Below are positions 47,152 to 58,395 of a stretch of 64,000 nucleotides of DNA, piece after piece; the first letter of the stretch is position 1; each line of letters opens with the position of its first letter. The notes beneath the pieces are model-generated. The model did not search any database. It was not told the DNA's origin and saw only the letters and a program-made list of their open reading frames with translations. A program made the translations under genes and the position numbers. The DNA lies in NCBI GenBank assembly GCA_033065855.1, contig JAVXUO010001617.1:62001-126000 (forward strand). Direction: 5' to 3'. The stretch comes from Escallonia rubra (taxonomy: Eukaryota > Streptophyta > Magnoliopsida > Escalloniales > Escalloniaceae).

Positions 47152-47695
47152 GGGAGAAAAGTGAGGAAGAGAAAAAAAAGAAAAAAAAAAAAAAAAAAAA
47201 CTGTGATTGAGCGCGGTCAAAGGCTGCGGCAAAAAATTTTTTGGCAGAAAACTCTGCCCTGAGTTGTCTCTACAAAAAAAGAAAAGAGGGGGAAAGACAT
47301 CACGTGGGGGCATCACGGGGGAGGGAAGGACGCCACGTGGCATCACAAAAATGAGGGGAAGGACACCGGGTGGGGGCTTCACCCGGGGGGGCCGCCACGT
47401 GGCAGAGCCTCACCGGGTGGGAGGATGCCACGTGGGAGGGGCCATTGAAGACACCATCCGCATTTCATTTATGCGGTTGGGCCATTAATGCCATCCGCAT
47501 AAATGAAATGCGGTTGGTGTCTTTGTGTGAAAATCTCACCTCGAGAGATTATCACACATTTTCTCGTGAGATTTCTGTTTGATTTTCATCCTTTTCTCCG
47601 TCATTAATGCGAGAGCCGTCCTTTTTTCCCAACCGCTGTTCTAAATCGCGGTTCGGTGGAAAATTTTTCCCACCGGTAGACAGGGATCGGTCCCC

Positions 47696-47709
47696 ATATA
47701 TATATATAC

Positions 47710-47749
<40 letters not shown>
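47696..47749. repeat. (TA)n microsatellite at the right flank of the inner MULE
   Basis: TA tract interrupted once by ACGT. It matches the TA tract on the left flank and was the insertion target. Confidence 0.95.
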
Positions 47750-47752
<3 letters not shown>

Positions 47753-47865
47753 TTGAGCATGTGAACTTATGTGAGCAAGTACTAGCGTTGTATGTATTAT
47801 GCATGAGCTAGCGTTTGATAAAAGCTTCCAAACTTGACGTTTTTTCATAATTTCAGTTGCAAAAA

Positions 47866-50800
47866 ATGGACTTTAAGCCTGGACCAGAAGATCCCTCCGT
47901 ATTATACGACCAAGCAAACCATATCAGTAAGATACTTATTTTATCAACTTTCTTATTTTCACGGACATTGTATACCATTTGCTTTGCTTAAACTGTATTT
48001 AGTAATTCGTATGAAAGAACACTCCTCAACACAGTAGAAGTATCCGATAATTTTGGACTCTGGAAATTGAACAAATACCAAAAAAATTGTTGCGTAGAAT
48101 TGGGTTTGGGGTTTTCACGCACAGGCAGATTTTTCAACAACTTGACCGGAACTTAATAGGTGCCCTTGTTGAGAGATGGAGAAGTGAAACGAATACATTT
48201 CACTTCCCTCTTTAAGAGATGGCAATTACCCTAGAAGATGTAGGGTTCATCTTAGGGTTACCGGTGACGGGGCGACCGATAATTGCTCCTACGTTGGAAA
48301 CAACGAATAAGAAAGTCGCTAGGGACTTCTTTACTTCCATACCTGAAGATCAATTTAGCACTGGTGGGATAAAGTTGAAGTGGCTGCTAGATACCTACAG
48401 GGTTCTTCCGAAAAACTACACGGATGGGATGTTTGCGCTGTACACACATGCTTTCCTCTTATGGGTGATGGGGGCAATTCTATTCCCAACGACGTCAAAG
48501 AATACGGTTAGCGTCAAATATTTACCGTTGTTGGGTAACCTGCAAGAGGTTGGGGAGTATGCCTGGGGTGCAGCAACTCTTGCGTACCTGTACCGAGCAT
48601 TGCACAAGGCAATGAGGCCCGACTCCAGAGCTATATGTGCATGTCTCTCGCTGTTGCAGGTATATCATATAAATCTTGATTACGTTATCGATATTTTTTT
48701 ATTAGTCGATGGACAATAAATTTGGACGATACTATATATAATTTGTCTTTATTCTTAGGTGTGGTCTTATGAACACATTGCTACCGGCGCACCCAACCAT
48801 AGGGATGGAACCGATAATGTGTGGCCTCGGTTGTGCGCTTGGGAGTACAGCTGGAGGCTGAGCCACTACTCGCGGAGAGATGATCCCCATCACAACATTA
48901 CGCTCTATCGGGGGGAGCTCGACTCGCTATCTCTAGGCCAAATACGTTGGGCACCGTACAAGCATTTAGAGCTATGGGTGGCAGAGTCGTTCGTCTTCAC
49001 GCTCTCCGGGTTATAATGCACACCCCTGATCCACTTCGAGGTTACAAAGTGGCAGCTGCCAGATCATGTAATGCGCCATTTTGACTACCTGCAGGGGTTG
49101 CTAGCCGATGCCCCAGATATGAGGGTTAACAGGAACCCCCCAGGTGTCGGACGGTTTGGTAAAGTGAATGCGCACCAATTATGCGCACGAGAAATTGAGG
49201 TTTGGAATACTTGGCAGGACACCCTGGTGGCCATTGTGTCGGAGTTTGACCCCGTGATCAACATCGAGCAGTACAACTAGTGGTACTACCGCATCACGCG
49301 AAAGAGAGTAGCCCCAATAAGGTTTGAACAAGGGCAGAAGTACCACCCTAGGGGTCAGATCGATGAGCGTAGGGCATTTGATCTCGTAAGTTGCCCAACC
49401 AATGCTTATAATTGGATTTAATGATTCTTGTTTTACATTCAATTTCGTCTGTTTTGTGGTTATGCTTATTATCTCTTTGGATGTAGGTTAATGCCTCGCT
49501 CGCCTTCTTTCAGAAGCTGAGTGAGCAGAAGGATCTAGTGAATGCCATGGGATTGGAACTTCACCAACGGGCTGATCCATTGGCCCAAGGCTGTGGGGAG
49601 TTTGTGCACCATTATACGGGACCCGCTTCGGCCGTCCCCCTGGGAATGGACTATCCGGGGTGGCAGCCTCCCCATGTGAGCGAAGGATACGGTGATCCCT
49701 CGGGGTAGACATCCGGGGTGAGTGAGGGAGTTGGTGGTCCCTCCGTAGCGGGATAGGCTCAAGCACCATGGGACGATTACAGTGTCCCCTCGTTTTCTTT
49801 GTTTCTGAACTCGGAACCACTACCCCTCTCTCAGAGTCAAGTCACAGAAGACTGGCATTTCGCAAACATCAATCTCTCCGAGTCAATGCCCATCATTCTG
49901 TGGGCGGGACATTTCGACCCCCTGGAGGGCAGTATCAGCTCGTCGACCCCTCGGGAGGGCAACATCAGTCAGCCCCCCCCCCCCCGACAGAAATATCCCC
50001 CGGTCGACCCCCTCGGAGAACAAAATCCCCCAGTCGACCCCCCCCCCCCCGCTTATCGCAAAGGGCATCCGTTGAAGCCTCTAGGGCCTGTAAAAGCCCA
50101 GCTAATCCACCAGCGTTACAAAGCGTCATATAGTGTAGATTTCCTGAATGGCGTGGATTACAGTTGCTCGTGGGAGAAAATGCCCACCCTAGCTCCGGGG
50201 GCTTGGTTGAATGACAGTGTGATCTCTGCCTACGTGGAGATTCTGAGGCTATAGAGTCGGGACACCCGAAATGAGTATCCGCACATTTTTTTTTATCGAT
50301 GCATTTTTTCATGGCATTCTCGTATCAGCATGGCAGGCTTGGGTCGAAGGGAGGGGGAAGAAAACCTTGAAACAGAAAGAACAGTCTGATGCGCTCCTTG
50401 CATTTCTTAATAGAGATAGTCCGGTGAGCACTCGTGATGCAGACGTGTTCCTAATACCATTTTTCGGTAATAGCAACCACCGGTACTTGGTTTGCTATGA
50501 ACCAACTAAGAAGGTCGTATCAGTCCTCGACAGTCTCCACGACGATACCAAGCAAATGCCCGTGAAGCGGCTTTTCAAATACCAGTTGGATGCTTATTGT
50601 AATTTGCGTATTGGACCGCTCCCTTGTTGTTTAATGCTTATTGTAAATTGCGTATTGTAAATGTTAACTCGTAGCTTACGCCATTTTTTATTTCTTCACA
50701 AAATCTGGTATGTGCCATTGTCCACTCTCTCCGTGAACTAAAAGTACTGGCGAGGCCGAAGCTCTAAGTTCGAATGAAGAGGAGGAGGCCCAAGCAAGCT

Positions 50801-51010
50801 AATACCACAGACTGTGGCGTCTTTGTCTGCATGTACATGGACTATATTTTTTGAGGTGAGAGCCTCAAGGCGGCCGTATGTAGCGAAGCAGAAGTAAAAG
50901 CCTTTAGATATAGAATAGCTTGGCAAATTTATAGAGGCCGGCCTAGAGTAGTTAGGTTTATTCTACATCCGTCTAAAGACGAGAATCCGGCTCAAGATGA
51001 GGCCCAATGA
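47866..51010 (+). pseudogene. PMD-Ulp1 fusion gene of the outer MULE, decayed
   Basis: Exon 1 (47866-47926) gives MDFKPGPEDPSVLY, with a GTAAGA donor. Then comes a damaged stretch with LVERWRSETNTFHF, a TAA at 48212, and a PMD: MAITLEDVGFILGLP, KWLLDTYRVLP, TLAYLYRALHKAM, WSYEHIATG and LYRGELDSL. Stops occur at 49014, 49278 and near 49706 and 49751. A proline-rich linker follows, then the protease: WLNDSVISAYVEIL (stop at 50252), HRYLVCYEPTKK...LDSL and, in another frame, QANTTDCGVFVCMYMDY near 50790-50850. The same H, D, Q and C residues can be seen. The layout matches the inner gene, so the fusion predates their split. The inner MULE lies in its leader intron. Confidence 0.82.
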
Positions 51011-51225
51011 AGACTTCTTGTAAACGATTATTTTTAAGACAACAATTTTATTTTAAATACCAATTTAATCAAAGTTCGATTGAGACATGTATTGTGGTGT
51101 GGTGGTTTATTTGTGTTGTGTTGGTTTATTTGTGTGTTGTGGATTTTTGGCGCTTGTTGAGACAGTGTTGCGGACAGTCTAAAGAACCAAAAAATACTTA
51201 AGTGTGGAAGTCTGATGTTTCTGTC

Positions 51226-51860
51226 AGGCCGTCCGCTACATAGTGTAGCAGACAGTCTAAAGAACCAAAAAAAACCTAAGAGTGGAAATCTGATGTTTCT
51301 GTTAGGCCGTCCGCTACATAGTGTAGCGAACAGTCTAAAGAACCAAAAAAAAGCTAAGTGTGGAAGTCTGATGTTTCTGTTAGGCCTTCCGCTACATAGT
51401 GTTACGGACAGTCTAAAGAACAAAAAAAAACTAAGTCTTTAGACTGATGTTTCTGTTAGGCCGTCCGCTACATAGTGTTGCGGACAGTTTAAAGAACCAA
51501 AAAAAAACAAGTTTCTGTTAGGCCGTCCGCTACATAGTGTAGCGAACAGTCTAAAGAACAAAAAAAAAAACTAAGTCTGTAGACTGATGTTTCTGTTAGG
51601 CCGTCCACTACATAGTGTCGCGAACAGTCTAAAGAACCAAAAAAAAACTAAGTCTTTAGACTGAAGTTTCTGTTAGGCCGTCCGCTATATAGTGTAGCGG
51701 ACAGTCTAAAGAACCAAACAAAAAAACTAAGTCTTTAGACTGATGTTTCCGTTTGGCTGTCCGCTACATAGTATAGCGGACAGTCTAAATAACCTAAAAA
51801 ACAAAGTGCTGAAGACTGATGTTTCTGTTAGGACGTCCGCTACACTATGTAGCGGAAGGA
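51226..51860. repeat. about 77-bp tandem array carrying a palindromic word
   Basis: Nine units start GGCCGTCCGCTACATAGTGT at 51226, 51305, 51383, 51459, 51521, 51599, 51676, 51755 and 51831. The core CCGCTACATAGTGTAGCGG is a palindrome and is the same word type that fills the outer MULE's TIRs. The array lies between the convergent PMD-Ulp1 and transposase genes. Confidence 0.93.
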
Positions 51861-52228
51861 AGAAAAAAATTACAAAAAAAAATAAAAAATCATGGCTCAC
51901 AAAAGATTATAACAAAAAAATTATTACAAAAAGTCCAACAGGCTTGATGGCTCATAAAAGATTATTACAATAAAAATTCATTAGACTAAAGGTCCACTAC
52001 ATCTTCTTCTTCCTAATCTTCGGCCTCATCTTCGGCATCATCTTCTTCCTCATCTTGCAAACCCCCTGGACTTATCCCCCAGTGCCTTGTAATGGTTTCG
52101 CTTGTCATGGTTGGTCATTTTGTTGCACAGTGCACACCTTCTCAGCTTTTTAGGTTAAGTTGCTTGTTCAATAGAGCTCTTCATCCGCGTAGATATCTTA
52201 CGGCCTTTCGTTTGCAATATAATTGGAT

Positions 52229-54300
52229 TCAAAGGGGGATATCATTGTCGTGTTCCTCAACCGGCTCATCATCTTCTAATCCATGTGTAGGCTCAGTGTC
52301 AACCGCATTGCTGACTGAAGCTAATTCAAAGTGGTCGACGATGGGATCTTGCTGCTGAGCTATCTCGATGAGATGTTTATATCCGGCCATTGTAGCAGCA
52401 CCCTTTACAGACAAACGGGTAAACATTGTCACCAGATGATTATACCGCAACGTCTCCAATTCTTCAAAGTCAGTATACAGATGCTCCGGAAAGGCAATGG
52501 TACCATGCAACCTATTTGCAACCTTTATCCACCACGGCAAGACGTATTTATCGGGGATTGCCTTGATATTCTTCTGGGTGAAAAAGCGCAGAATATGTCT
52601 ACACAGGTTGCCACGGAACTCAAACTTCTTGCAAACACATGTCACCAAATCCGTCAATGTGTCATGGCTCACCGTATACATTCTGCGCAGCTTCTCAGGG
52701 ACGAGGTCATTCATCAGCGAATAAACCTTAAACTCACATGTAGACTTTTTGGCCACCTTGTTTATATTGTATCGTCCCTATTTTTGCAGCTCTACTTGGT
52801 ATTGCATGAATATCTCCTTCGTGTAGACTTTTGCACCGTTCAGCTCCAACGGGGTCTCAAGCAACTGTCTCCTTTGTTTGTACGTGCTCGCAAAGTCTGC
52901 AGCCCTTTCTCTCACGAATAACGAGGCAACCGCTTTTTAGGTGGATGTGATGAAACTCTTCAAATTGGTAGTTGTACCCACATAACTATTGAACCAGGCA
53001 TTCATAGATTCACTCCTGCCCTTCATTTTCGTGCCCGTAGAAAAATATCTTTTCGTGTAAACGCCAATCCATTGCTCTTTGAGCTCATACAAGTGTTGGA
53101 GCCACTCGTGGTCTTGCAATGAGTAATCCTCAACAAGCTTTTCCCACCTCTCCTCAAATTCCTCAATCGTTAACGACTTGTTAAAATCCTGTTTAAAGTC
53201 TGGATACTTTGCATACACGTGATGCAGACGTTCAGGATATTTGTTACTTATGTGCCAAGTGCATAAGTTGTGTCAAGTATCTGTGAAGACGGTAGCAATA
53301 GCCTTATTCATTGCCAAATCTTGATCGGTGATGATAACTTTGGGTGCTTTGAAGTTCATTGCTTCCTGCCACGCCCTAAACAACCATACAAAAGAACTCT
53401 TACTCTCGTCCCTTAACAAAGCGAACCCGAACAGGATGAAGTAGTAATGATGATTGACGCCTATGAACGGAGCGAACAACATCGAATACTTGTTGGTACG
53501 GTATGTGGTGTCGAAAGTCATGACATCCTCAAAATACTTATAAGCAAGCCTCGAACGACCGTCGACCCAAAAAATTATGGTAACTCGATGCTCGTCTTCA
53601 AGTTTATAATCGAAGGTAAACTGCGGGTCCTCCACCTGCATTCGCTTCAATAGGCTAATTGTGGATTGAGCATCATTGAGGTCATACGTGGCTCATCTTT
53701 GGGTTCGGACCGCGTTACGAACGTCTGTCGTGTTAAAGTTTAGATTCCGAATTCCCCCAGCCTGTTCAACAAGAACATTAACAATGTCGGTATGTCCTAT
53801 CCACACATTGCTCATTGTGTGAATCAGGCTCCTTGCGACCTTACCCATCTTCTTGTGTTGATGCATCTGACTCACCTTAGAAGGGGTTACTAATGGGTGA
53901 TTGTGTGCCAATTCCAAGCTAGTAATAAGCCAATGATCTTGCTTGTGTTTATGGCTTACGAACATCTTGACCTGTCAATTCGTGCGTGCAAAGCAGTCCC
54001 GTCTTCTTCGTGCATATCATATTTCGTCATCATTACCGACGTGTGTCTCATTTTGCAGTGGGTGTCTGCTCCTATGACACTTGTATAAGCGAGAGCATAT
54101 TTTTTTGTGATGTTGCTTGTTCTTGTAGTCTTTATTCTAATGCCAAATCCAACCCTCAACGAATACGCTCAAAAACATTCTTCGGCTTCCTCCAATGTTC
54201 GAAACGTTCATCCTATATACGGATCACTAGAAACTACTGGGGTGTTGGAGCTTGAAACGAAATCGGACATTGTGAAACAAAACCTATGTAGAAATAGACT
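52229..54300 (-). pseudogene. FAR1-type MULE transposase of the outer element, decayed
   Basis: Minus-strand pieces in order: DPYIGM and VGFGIRIKTTRTS (FAR1 domain, about 54230-54080); ELAHNHPLVTPSKVSQMHQH (53900); VMTFDTTYRTNKYS, IITDQDLAMNKAI (53510-53300); EWLQHLYELKEQWIGVYTKRYF (53100); and a SWIM-type CVCKKFEFRGNLCRH near 52610, ending in an acidic tail at 52229. At least four frame changes or stops separate them. The order is the same as in the inner copy (37154-39444), and the sequence is clearly diverged from it. It converges on the PMD-Ulp1 relic. Confidence 0.87.
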
Positions 54301-54800
54301 ACGCTTAACTAACAAATGGCGTTTCTTGAACATATCAAATCAAAATTACCTTGATGAATAGACCAATTTAGCATGACAAATATACCAAACATAATCTCAA
54401 AAGTATCTCCAATTTAACAATTATTAATTTCTTGAACATAACAAATTAAAATTACTAAGATGAATAGACAAATTTAGCATGCCAAAATACAACAAACATA
54501 ATCTCTAAAAATTCAAAATTAACTATAATAAATTTCTTGAACATCACAAATTAAAATTATTTCGATGAATAGACTGATAAATACTATGAACATAAACCAA
54601 AAAAAATCTATATATCCATCCAAAAAAAAAAAAACTTCATCATTCAACCCATAAAAAAAACTTCACCATTCAAAAAATTACTTTGCTTGAGTGAAGCTAG
54701 AAGCAAGTGTTACTTGAAACTTGAAGGGAGATGAAAATGGAAGCAAGTGACTCTCAAGTAGATGAAAATAGAAAATGAGTTGAGAATTAGGGGACTTTCG
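54301..54800. other. leader or intron of the outer transposase gene; no other gene
   Basis: AT-rich text with a degenerate direct repeat (TTTCTTGAACAT-A-CAAAT-AAAATTA near 54322, 54430 and 54531). No coding signal. Confidence 0.5.
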
Positions 54801-55126
54801 GGGTATATCTGCCAAGTAATCCGCCACACTGTGTAGCGGACGACAGTCGTGGGGATAAGATGTGACATGATGGACAGGATGTGACAGTTGGCAGTCAAAA
54901 AGTTGTCCGCCACACTGTGTAGCTAACAACTTTTTGACTGACAATTGTCAGGGTCAAAAAGTCGTCCACTACATAGTGTGGCGGACGACGTGGGAGGGCA
55001 ATTTAGTAAAAAATCCCGTCCGCTACACTGTGGCGGACGGCTGACAATCTTTTCAAAAAAAAATATCTGGGCCGTCCATCCTTCCAGGATGGACACCCAG
55101 ATGGTGCAACTTCTCTCATTTTGCCC
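54800..55126. repeat. right TIR of the outer MULE
   Basis: Inverted match to 33008-33300 with CCGCCACACTGTGTAGCGGA words, ACTTTTTGACTG spacers and the end TCTCATTTTGCCC. Confidence 0.88.
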
Positions 55127-55128
55127 TC

Positions 55129-55188
<60 letters not shown>
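55127..55188. repeat. (TA)n/(CA)n microsatellite
   Basis: A TA run to about 55177 followed by a short CA run, directly outside the outer MULE. Confidence 0.95.
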
Positions 55189-56290
55189 CCGGGGCGGGAA
55201 GCCTTGCTCTCTACCCTTACTCCATTCTCACTGTCTCTCACTTTGTACATCTGGAAGCTGACTCGGACTGCATTCTTTGTGGCACCTCCACGTAGGTACA
55301 AACTCACTTTCCTTCGCATCAATATGTAACTGACATGCATAAGTTCATTGCAACAACATGTTTATTCATATGAAAAAGTCACACTTCATACTCTCAATGA
55401 TTTTCATTAGACATTAATTTAATTAAATAGCCTTTTAAAGTTATGGTGCATCCATTACTTCCAAGATTCATTGCATACATAACTGTATGTACTTAAATTG
55501 TTAAGAGACTTACATTGATGCTTGATGTAAAATAATTGAAAGGTCATACTAATTTTGTCGCCACTTGAACTTTGATGCCTATTACACCACATATCATCGT
55601 ACGAAATATACCACATATCTCCTAACATAGTAGTAGAAAAAGTCACAAGCTGAAAGTAATGCAGTAGATTTTCATAACCCGCTTAAGTGATATGTTATAC
55701 GAAGTGCCTCCATGTGACCTTAGCATCTCCTACTTTTTGAAACCTTGTACCTCCACCGTGATACTCGCAACAAAATTTGATAAAATGTTAGAATGTCCCT
55801 TCCATAGAGTTCAATAAATTTTTTAAGGATATTGAATTACCACATTCTATATTAATTAGATAATAAAGCGGTTTAGACTAAATATACTACTCACAATATA
55901 GTACCTAAAAACCATAATGTGTAAATATACACATTTATAAAAATTTATCATTATTTTTCCAAAACTAACTATTAGAGACCTACAAAACGGTGGAACATTT
56001 GTTAATTATTGCCATAGTAAGAAAAAGAATACTACGAGAATATCATCTTCTTAGAAATTGTTGCGTTTTAATCAACCTTTGTCAATCAATTTTTTTAGAC
56101 AAGTTCTATCTTAAGTACAAACCAAAGTTAGATAACGTCTTTAGCTGTTCAAAATTTTAGGCTTTGATTTGTACTTTCTTTAACAAAAAATACGAGCAAT
56201 AGTGAGTGATATAACAACATAATAGCAAATAAATGAAAGTAACTCGGTATGAACTCTAGATAAAATTATTTTATCTAGAGTAGTAAAAGA
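55189..56290. other. no gene recognised
   Basis: AT-rich sequence with no coding signal and no clear transposon ends. Confidence 0.5.
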
Positions 56291-56714
56291 TAGAGATGTC
56301 AAAAAGGTCGGGCCGCCTGCAGGCTAGCTTGGCCCGATCCCCTAAAATAGCCCGGGCCAGTATGGCCGTAAACGTGAATAGTGTCAGCCCTGGTCCATAA
56401 GGCCTAGGGCTAGGTCCAGGCCGAAGAATTGGAGAAAAGAGCCCGGCCCTAAAAAATGCCAGAGTCAAGCCCTAAAAAATGGCCCCAATTTTTGGCCCGA
56501 CACAAATGGGCCAGGCCCAACTTGAAATTCCCAAAAAAAAATTGCCTCCAACGGCCAGATTTTTCAAAAAATTCACTTTTACAAACCACCACCCCCCCCC
56601 CCCCCAACCCGGAACAGCTATATAACGGCTAGTTTAGGGGTATTGTTGTCCAACAAGGTTCCAACAACTCTATTATGGACTTTTACACTCTACAAGAAAA
56701 GAGCTCTATAGTGA

Positions 56715-56960
56715 CGAAAAAGCCAACGGTAGACAAGGGCCCGTGGGCATCAAGGGTGTTATGCCAACGGTAACAAGGGTCTGTTGGCACAAGTGTTGTT
56801 ATACCAACGGTACACAAGGGCCTGTGGGTATAAGTGTTGTTATGCCAACAGTAACAAGGGCCCGTGGGCATAAATTTTTTTATGCCAACGGTACACAAGG
56901 ACCCGTGGGCACAAGTGTTGTTATGCCAACGGTACACAAAGGACCGTGGGCACAAGTGTT
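56715..56960. repeat. left subterminal repeats of the CACTA-like element
   Basis: About six copies of a roughly 38-40-bp unit with GCCAACGGTA, ACAAGGGCCCGTGGGCA and AGTGTTGTTAT. The GGGCC words differ from the GCGACGG type of the other CACTA elements here. Confidence 0.88.
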
Positions 56961-57009
56961 TTACTTTAATTTTTTTCATTGGATTAAAATTGATGGTTCA
57001 CATAGATAG

Positions 57010-58150
57010 AAATGGTTTAGTGGGTAACCCATGATATGATCGACTGTTTTGATATTCTACACATCATTAATTGCATGTTCCTAAATGAGCAGAGAAAACA
57101 AACACACATTATAAGATTTTGCGAGATTTATTAATATGGCTACGTTCTCAATCACCAATTTACGATTCCACCATTTATCAATAATTTATAATATAAATCC
57201 CCAACTCTCACTTTGTAATTCTTACGCTCTCATATATGTCTGAATATCCATGGTAAAATATACATAGGATAACTTGAATACACACAACTTCATCATTATA
57301 ATAATACCCTTCCTACAAGTGAAAGACATCGTGATAAAGATATAACATGATTTTGTACTTTTATTGGTGGTACTGCTTATCTCATAGATTTTATCAATAG
57401 AGTAGCTCTTATAGAAAGTACTAAAGCGTTTACGTTCTTTAGTCGATTCTTAGTAATTTCCTTGAAATATTTAAGAGAACTTTCATTGCGATTTGATTGC
57501 ATGTTAGTGATCTTGTTTTGAATGGCACTTTGATTGGTGGAGTTGCAAGTATATAGACTTTATCAATAATGCGGTTTAAATAAAAATACTAAAATGAACA
57601 TTTTTGAAAGTCCAACTTTCTTTGAGTCGAGATTTAGTTGTTTACCTGTTATACAGGTTCTCAATTAGCAAATTTAATCACGTTCTCTAATTAAAATGCA
57701 CCAAGGAAAAACTTTTAAAAAAACCTTGGCCAATTGTTCTTATGAGGAATTAAAAGTATTGAAACAATAGTTTCCTTTAGTTGACAAAATAAAGTTTATT
57801 GATAAACAAATCAACGTTTTTTGTTTTAAGTGATAGTCAATATTAACTTGATACAAAAAATTTCAATCATTTTATTTTCAAATCACACTACTTTACTATT
57901 AAAAGATGCAATATTGATACTTAGTAATCCTTTAACTACATTATAAGTCCAAATTTAGTATAAAATGGTTAAAATTATCCAACAATCATGTAATAGTGGG
58001 GAGAATTATATATATTTTGCTTATAGGTCCAAGAATTTTGACTACTTTTGTATATAATAGCTCTGTAATATAGTTTAGTAAAAATTAGTAAATGATTTTA
58101 CTTTCGTGTATAACATAAAATTTTAGTTAGTATCTAAAAAAAAGTGATTA
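57010..58150. other. no gene recognised
   Basis: Strongly AT-rich interior of the CACTA-like element, with no coding signal. Confidence 0.5.
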
Positions 58151-58194
58151 CCGTAAAGTTCACGGCTCATAATCGTTAGAATTGGAATAATTGT

Positions 58195-58395
58195 GGCGCG
58201 CATTAATTTGGCGGGAATGAAAATCTAATTTACCCAAATTTGCTCTCTCTCTCACCACACACACGCGCGACGCTGCCTCTCTCTCTCCCTCCCTCTCACG
58301 TTGCCCTCTCCCATACGCCGATGCCGCTACCGCTGCTCTCTGCCGCCGCCGCTATCCCCACTGCCGCCGCCTCTCTCACGCTGTGCTGTCACAGG
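58195..58395 (+). promoter_or_regulatory. captured promoter/leader with an E2F-like site
   Basis: TTTGGCGGGAA at 58207-58217 fits the E2F consensus. It is followed by a CT-rich leader and an ATG at 58321 opening a short alanine-rich frame (MPLPLLSAAAAIPTAAA), which meets a CAG/GTAAAC donor near 58392. This looks like the start of a host gene, but the downstream exons do not reveal which one. Confidence 0.45.

Larger units (their letters stand above)
33747..47695. mobile_element. inner MULE with long, tandemly repeated TIR arms
   Basis: The ends GGGGACCGATCGCTGTCTAC and its complement at 47695 begin inverted arms that match over kilobases: left about 33747-36800, right about 45430-47695. Flanks are pure TA on both sides, consistent with an 8-10 bp duplication in a (TA)n target but not provable. 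It carries a FAR1-type transposase (+) and a PMD-Ulp1 gene (-) that converge on a 166-bp satellite. The left arm has three 755-bp units and the right arm two, an unequal state. A hAT element interrupts the right arm. Confidence 0.88.
33008..55126. mobile_element. outer Mutator-like element (MULE) with PMD-Ulp1 and FAR1-type genes
   Basis: Long terminal inverted repeats start GGGCAAAATATGAGAAGTTGC on the left and are matched in reverse complement by the right end at 54800-55126. Inside are a PMD-Ulp1 gene (+), a tandem array and a FAR1-type transposase gene (-), converging. Without the inner MULE (33747-47695) it would be about 8.2 kb. No target duplication of 8-11 bp can be read; (TA)n tracts flank both ends. 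All its genes are damaged. The pairing of the TIRs over 22 kb is strong because the sequence similarity extends for roughly 300 bp. Confidence 0.82.

Noticed and set aside
48219..48719. Serine/threonine phosphatase 7 long-form homolog
   Set aside because: Such names are often given to PMD proteins; there are no phosphatase motifs here.
51226..51860. CRISPR-like repeat-spacer spacing
   Set aside because: Regular palindromic repeats in plant DNA with near-identical spacers. It is an ordinary tandem array inside a MULE; there are no unique spacers and no cas genes.
57010..58150. A hidden gene in the AT-rich gap
   Set aside because: Stops are dense in all frames and no splice-bordered open segments with a domain were seen.
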